A DNA stretch of 9,326 nt from SG8-41 sp035574195 (GTDB taxonomy: Bacteria; Pseudomonadota; Gammaproteobacteria; Burkholderiales; SG8-41): positions 1-9,326 of the forward strand of contig DATLZE010000098.1 of NCBI GenBank assembly GCA_035574195.1, written 5' to 3'. The position numbers and the translations under genes are program-made. The number at the start of each line of letters is the position of its first letter. Positions within the stretch are counted from its first letter, which is position 1. Shown piece by piece: positions 6,533 to 9,326 of the stretch. The notes under the pieces are model-generated. The model made no database searches. It saw nothing but the letters and a program-made list of their open reading frames with translations, and was not told where the DNA came from.

Positions 6533-6615
6533 GGCCGCTCCTGGCAGTTGGAACCGGAGGCGGGCGCGCGCAATGCGCCGCGCGCAGCCCCCGCGCGCTG
6601 AGCCTCCTCGATCAT
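6529..6615 (-). other. Possible 28-codon leader ORF overlapping the small-subunit start
   Basis: An ATG at 6615 opens a short frame beginning MIEEAQRAG and ending CQERP. Its TGA overlaps the ATG of the 2Fe-2S subunit gene (ATGA), an arrangement typical of translational coupling. It lies downstream of the predicted promoter, so it would be transcribed. Against it, the upstream ribosome binding site is weak, the composition is plain GC-rich leader, and I recognise no family. Confidence 0.2.
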
Positions 6616-6667
6616 TCGTTCTTGGATTCGCGGCCGAGGGCCGCGTCCGACGGGTGAGCCGCCGATA
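6533..6667 (-). promoter_or_regulatory. GC-rich leader of the Mo-hydroxylase/sox operon
   Basis: About 135 bases separate the expected transcription start from the first clear gene. It contains a perfect 7-bp inverted repeat, CGCGGCC/GGCCGCG with a 3-base loop (6629-6645), and a second GC-rich pair, GCGCGC at 6580-6585 and 6593-6598. No T-run follows the first hairpin in the operon direction, so it is not a standard intrinsic terminator. It could be a leader structure or an operator. I recognise no riboswitch. Confidence 0.35.
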
Positions 6668-6673
6668 CCGGCA

Positions 6674-6702
6674 AGAATATTTCCGTGCCCGCGCGCGGTC
6701 AA
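6674..6702 (-). promoter_or_regulatory. Sigma-70-type promoter of the Mo-hydroxylase/sox operon
   Basis: Read on the minus strand: -35 TTGACC (6702-6697, five of six consensus), a spacer of exactly 17 bases, then -10 TATTCT (6679-6674, four of six). The site lies in the 183-base gap after the mtgA stop and points toward the 2Fe-2S subunit gene. The A+T-rich -10 region stands out in this GC-rich window. It begins only 14 bases after the mtgA stop, so the operon can be transcribed separately from tonB-aroE-mtgA. Read-through from mtgA remains possible because I see no terminator between them. Confidence 0.65.
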
Positions 6703-6715
6703 GTCCGCCCCGCGC

Positions 6716-7417
6716 TCAGGGTATCGCGACCGCGTTCATGCGGGCGAGGATCGCCGCCGTTCGCTCGAGCAGGTAGGGGGTGAGCCTGCCGGGAGTGTAG
6801 CTGCGCGGGCTCGGCAGCATGGCCGCGAGCTGCGCGGCCTGCGCCGGGGTGAGCGCCGCGGCGGAGACCCCGAAGTGGTGGCGCGCAGCGGCCTCCGCCC
6901 CGAACACGCCCTCGCCCCATTCGGCCACGTTGAGATAGATCTCCAGGATGCGGCGCTTGGTGAGGACCGTCTCCAGCATCACCGCGATCGCCGCCTCCTG
7001 GAGCTTGCGCCACCAGGAGCGGCTCGCCGACAGGAAGAGATTCTTGGCGAGCTGCTGGGTGATGGTGGAGGCCCCGCGCACGATCTCGCCCTCGCGCACG
7101 TTCGCCTCGTAGGCCTTCTTCATCGCCTCCCAGTCGAAGCCGCGATGGGAGACGAATTTCGCGTCCTCGGCGGCGACGACCGCGCGCTTGAGGTGGGGCG
7201 AGATGCGGTGGTACGGGACCCACTGGTGGCGCAGCCTCGCGCCCGGATCGGTCTCGCGCAGCAGCTCGAGCCGCGCCCGCATGAAGGCGGTGCTCGCGGG
7301 GTCGTGGCTCGCCCAGTACCACACGTGCGCGAGAAACCAGAACTGGATCGCGACGAGCGCGATCGCCGCGGCGAGCAGCGGATACCAGAGAAACCAACGC
7401 CAGATGAGCCGCAACAT
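6716..7417 (-). CDS. mtgA: Monofunctional biosynthetic peptidoglycan transglycosylase
   Basis: Inner-membrane GT51 glycosyltransferase that polymerises lipid II into glycan strands. It has 233 aa, usual for MtgA, with no transpeptidase domain. One N-terminal membrane segment (about residues 10-35) leads into the periplasmic catalytic domain. GT51 motifs in order: VVAAEDAKFVSHRGFDW with catalytic Glu E84, GASTITQQLAKNLFLS (115-130), RRILEIYLNVAEWGEGVFGAEAAA (155-178) and LPSPRSYTPG (201-210). The ATG at 7417 starts just before the membrane segment; a GTG at 7474 would add 19 residues and overlap aroE, and those residues fall in a repeat, so it is less likely. aroE lies 46 bases upstream on the same strand, and the tonB-aroE-mtgA order is typical of betaproteobacteria. 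Confidence 0.95.
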   Translation of the reverse strand: MLRLIWRWFLWYPLLAAAIALVAIQFWFLAHVWYWASHDPASTAFMRARLELLRETDPGARLRHQWVPYHRISPHLKRAVVAAEDAKFVSHRGFDWEAMKKAYEANVREGEIVRGASTITQQLAKNLFLSASRSWWRKLQEAAIAVMLETVLTKRRILEIYLNVAEWGEGVFGAEAAARHHFGVSAAALTPAQAAQLAAMLPSPRSYTPGRLTPYLLERTAAILARMNAVAIP

Positions 7418-7426
7418 CAGTGAGCC

Positions 7427-7482
7427 GCGAATCGCGGGTCGTGGGAGGCCGCGCGCCGCGTTGCTACGAGCCACGACTCGCG
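7427..7482. repeat. Inverted repeat at the aroE/mtgA junction
   Basis: CGCGGGTCGTGG (7433-7444) and CCACGACTCGCG (7471-7482) form a 12-bp stem with one G-T pair. The 17-base unit at 7429-7445 (GAATCGCGGGTCGTGGG) agrees at 14 of 17 positions with a unit on the other side of aroE, listed at 8310-8404. The right arm supplies the last aroE codons (Gly-Ala-Ser-Arg-Gly-Ser). It may act in termination or be a remnant of a dispersed mini-repeat; there is no T-run. Confidence 0.5.
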
Positions 7483-8309
7483 CCTTTCGCCTTTCTCAGC
7501 ATTTCGATGACCGGCCCCGTTTCCGGCCGCACGCCACGCCAGAAGTGGAACGCCTCGGCCGCCTGCTCGACCAGCATGCCGAGGCCGTCGGCGGCGCGCG
7601 CACCGCACTCCTCGGCGAAGCGCATGAACGCGGTGTGCCGGCCGTAGACCATGTCGTAGGCGAGCGCGCCCGGCGCGAAGAGCTCGCGCGGCAACGGCGG
7701 CAGCGCGCTGGCGAGCCCCGCCGAGGTGGCGTTGATCACGAGGTCGAAGCGCGAGCCGGCCAGCTCCGAGTAGGGGCGCGCGACGATGCCGCGGGCGGCG
7801 TAGCTCTGCAGCTTCTCGAAGTGCCCGACCAGGGCGGCCGCCCGCTGCGGGGTGCGGTTGGCGACGACCAGGATCTCGGGCTGCTCGCGCACGAGCGGCT
7901 CCACCACCCCGTAGGCGGCACCGCCCGCGCCCATCAGCAGCACGCGCCGCCCGCGAATCGCGCAGCCGAGATTGTCCTGGAGATCGCGCACCAGCCCGAG
8001 GCCGTCGGTGTTGTGGCCGGCGATGGTGCCGTCTTCGAACTTGAGCGTGTTGACCGCACCCGCCTCGAGCGCGAGCGCGGAGCGCGTGTCGGCGAGCCGC
8101 CACGCCTCCTGCTTGAAGGGCAGCGTCACGTTCAGGCCCTTGCCGCCTTCTTCTCGAAACCTCAGCACCGCCTCGCGGAAACCGTCGAGGGGAGCGAGGA
8201 TCGCGCCGTAGGCGATGTCCTCGCCAGTGACGCGCGCGAACTCGGCGTGAATCGCCGGCGACAAGCTGTGCTCGACCGGATTGCCGATGACCGCGTATCT
8301 GTCCGTCAC
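7464..8309 (-). CDS. aroE: Shikimate 5-dehydrogenase (NADP+)
   Basis: Cytoplasmic enzyme reducing 3-dehydroshikimate to shikimate with NADPH in aromatic amino acid and chorismate synthesis. It has 281 aa, slightly over the usual length of about 270-275. N-terminal substrate domain: SLSPAIH (15-21), NVTLPFK with catalytic Lys K66, NTDG with catalytic Asp D102. NADP domain: GAGGAA (127-132), NRT (151-153), NATSAG (193-198), DMVYG (219-223) and the C-terminal GLGMLVEQAAEAF that returns to the substrate domain. Start is a GTG at 8309, two codons before the DRYAVIGNP segment, with a weak ribosome binding site. The last six or so residues are encoded by a repeat arm, which may explain the extra length. 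It lies between the TonB-like gene and mtgA on the same strand. Confidence 0.96.
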   Translation of the reverse strand: MTDRYAVIGNPVEHSLSPAIHAEFARVTGEDIAYGAILAPLDGFREAVLRFREEGGKGLNVTLPFKQEAWRLADTRSALALEAGAVNTLKFEDGTIAGHNTDGLGLVRDLQDNLGCAIRGRRVLLMGAGGAAYGVVEPLVREQPEILVVANRTPQRAAALVGHFEKLQSYAARGIVARPYSELAGSRFDLVINATSAGLASALPPLPRELFAPGALAYDMVYGRHTAFMRFAEECGARAADGLGMLVEQAAEAFHFWRGVRPETGPVIEMLRKAKGASRGS

Positions 8310-8404
8310 GCCGCAATTTCGGGTTGCGAGTCCCGGGGTCGAGTTTTAAACCGAAATCACGGCCGACACAACCCTAAACCCGCGACCCGTGACTCGAAAC
8401 CGCT
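8310..8404. repeat. Repeat-bearing gap between the TonB-like gene and aroE
   Basis: On the minus strand a unit at 8395-8379 reads GAGTCACGGGTCGCGGG and closely matches the unit beyond the aroE 3' end. On the plus strand from 8329 a diverged copy reads GAGTCCCGGGGTCGAG, so the two halves form an imperfect inverted repeat across the gap. A weak aroE promoter candidate lies inside, read on the minus strand: TTGTGT (8371-8366), 17-base spacer, TAAAAC (8348-8343). It is a poor consensus match. Confidence 0.45.
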
Positions 8405-9292
8405 TCATTCGGCGATGAACTGGTCGGAGCGCGTGAACAGCCAGGTGCGGGTGATGTGCAGGATATCGGTGTCGCGGGCGATGTCGGGGGGAAACGGCGC
8501 GAAGGGCGCGGCGAGGTGCACGATGCGGCGCGCCGCCTCGTCGAGGATACGCTCGCCCGAGGAGCGGTTGATCTCCACCCGCTCGAGCGAGCCGTCGGAC
8601 CTGATCGCCACCGTCACCACGAGGCTGCCGTAAATCCTCTGGTCGCGCGCGGCCTGGGGGTAGTTGAGCTCCCCCACGCGCTCGATCTTCAGCCGCCAGT
8701 CCTCGATGTAGCGCGCGAAGCGGTACTCCTGGGTGCGGGCCCCGATGAAGCGCCGGCGCGGCCGCTGCTGGTAGTTTTCCCACTCGCGCGCGATGGAGGC
8801 TTCCAGCCGCGCGATCTGGAAACTGCGGTTCAAAATCTCGGCGGCGCTGGGTGCGAGCTGCGGCTCGCTTTTCTCGCGCGGCGCCTCGGGTGCGGCGGCG
8901 ACCGCGGTCGGCGACCGCGCCTGCGTCATCAGCCGGCGCGCCTCGCGCTCGAGCTGCTCGACCCGTTTCTGCGCCGCGGCGAGATCGGAGGCCTGGCGCG
9001 CATCGCGCGGCACCGGCAGGGGGCTGCGCGCGCGGCGCGGCGCGTCGGTATTGCCGCCGCCGTCGAGGTTCGCCTGCGCGAGCGCATCGGCTCTCTGGGG
9101 GCGCGCCTGGGTCTTGGCGTTGACCAGCGTCACCTCGAGCGTCTGCGGACGGGGAAAGAGCTTGGCGGGGTCGGGCATCGTGAAGGTGACGCCGAAGATC
9201 ACGATCGCGTGCAGCACGACCGAGGCCGCGAGCGCGACCTGGAAGCGCGCGTGCCGGCCGAAGGCGAGCAGGCGCCGGTCGAGCGCCGCCAT
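8405..9292 (-). CDS. TonB-family energy transducer-like protein
   Basis: Inner-membrane protein with a periplasmic TonB C-terminal domain, expected to transmit proton-motive force to outer-membrane transporters or serve another envelope role. From the ATG at 9292 it has 295 aa: a short basic N-terminus, one membrane segment (about 18-37, VALAASVVLHAIVIFGVTF), a Pro/Ala/Arg-rich spacer with a short coiled-coil stretch (about 102-122), and a TonB-like domain (about 194-290: YPQAARDQRIYGSLVVTVAI, SSGERILDEAARRIVHLAAPFAPFPPDI). The start is uncertain. The frame stays open to the right edge, encoding a Leu/Glu/Arg-rich LEARLAELELR stretch just before the Met, and only a weak ribosome binding site is seen, so the gene may begin outside the window. 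A Met close to the membrane segment is normal for the family. ExbB/ExbD are not in view. Confidence 0.85.
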   Translation of the reverse strand: MAALDRRLLAFGRHARFQVALAASVVLHAIVIFGVTFTMPDPAKLFPRPQTLEVTLVNAKTQARPQRADALAQANLDGGGNTDAPRRARSPLPVPRDARQASDLAAAQKRVEQLEREARRLMTQARSPTAVAAAPEAPREKSEPQLAPSAAEILNRSFQIARLEASIAREWENYQQRPRRRFIGARTQEYRFARYIEDWRLKIERVGELNYPQAARDQRIYGSLVVTVAIRSDGSLERVEINRSSGERILDEAARRIVHLAAPFAPFPPDIARDTDILHITRTWLFTRSDQFIAE

Positions 9293-9326
9293 GCGCAGCT
9301 CGAGCTCGGCGAGCCGCGCCTCGAGC

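Noticed and set aside
6629..6645. Hairpin as an intrinsic terminator for mtgA
   Set aside because: No T-run follows it on the minus strand (AATCC instead), and it lies downstream of the operon promoter, where termination would silence the operon.
7188..8633. A 481-codon plus-strand open frame across mtgA, aroE and the TonB-like gene
   Set aside because: It is antisense to three recognised genes and has no domain signature; a shadow frame.

Overview
The window is a high-GC, densely packed stretch of a proteobacterial chromosome, most likely from a betaproteobacterium. Two things point there. The dihydrolipoyl dehydrogenase carries its own N-terminal lipoyl domain, the Neisseria/Ralstonia-type E3 of pyruvate dehydrogenase. 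The tonB-aroE-mtgA order is also common in that class. I see no tRNA, rRNA, CRISPR array, transposase or phage gene.

Layout: (1) 2-1735, plus strand: the 3' part of lpdA, running off the left edge. Its interdomain linker contains three in-frame copies of a REP-like palindromic repeat. (2) 1752-6532, minus strand: a tightly spaced six-gene operon, in transcription order a 2Fe-2S Mo-hydroxylase small subunit, a Tat-exported molybdopterin large subunit of the isoquinoline 1-oxidoreductase/aldehyde dehydrogenase type, soxX, a soxY-like gene, soxZ and soxA. It converges on lpdA. A good sigma-70-like promoter lies at 6674-6702. (3) 6716-9292, minus strand: mtgA, aroE and a TonB-family gene, in transcription order tonB, aroE, mtgA, with related short GC-rich repeats on both sides of aroE.

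The most interesting part is region 2. SoxXA normally joins a sulfur compound to the C-terminal cysteine of SoxY, held on SoxYZ; SoxB then hydrolyses off sulfate and SoxCD oxidises the sulfane. Here SoxA (two hemes plus the active-site Cys), SoxX and SoxZ look catalytically intact. SoxY, however, lacks the GGCGG arm and ends in a SACLDAT-type arm. No soxB or soxCD is in the window, and a xanthine-oxidase-family molybdenum hydroxylase sits at the head of the operon. My inference is a Sox-like periplasmic carrier pathway of altered chemistry, coupled to an exported molybdenum hydroxylase. Its substrate cannot be read from the sequence.

The flanking genes are housekeeping: pyruvate dehydrogenase E3, shikimate pathway, peptidoglycan glycan-strand synthesis and TonB energy transduction. 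No stretch longer than 300 bases lacks a gene; the longest gap, 6533-6715, holds the operon promoter and leader.
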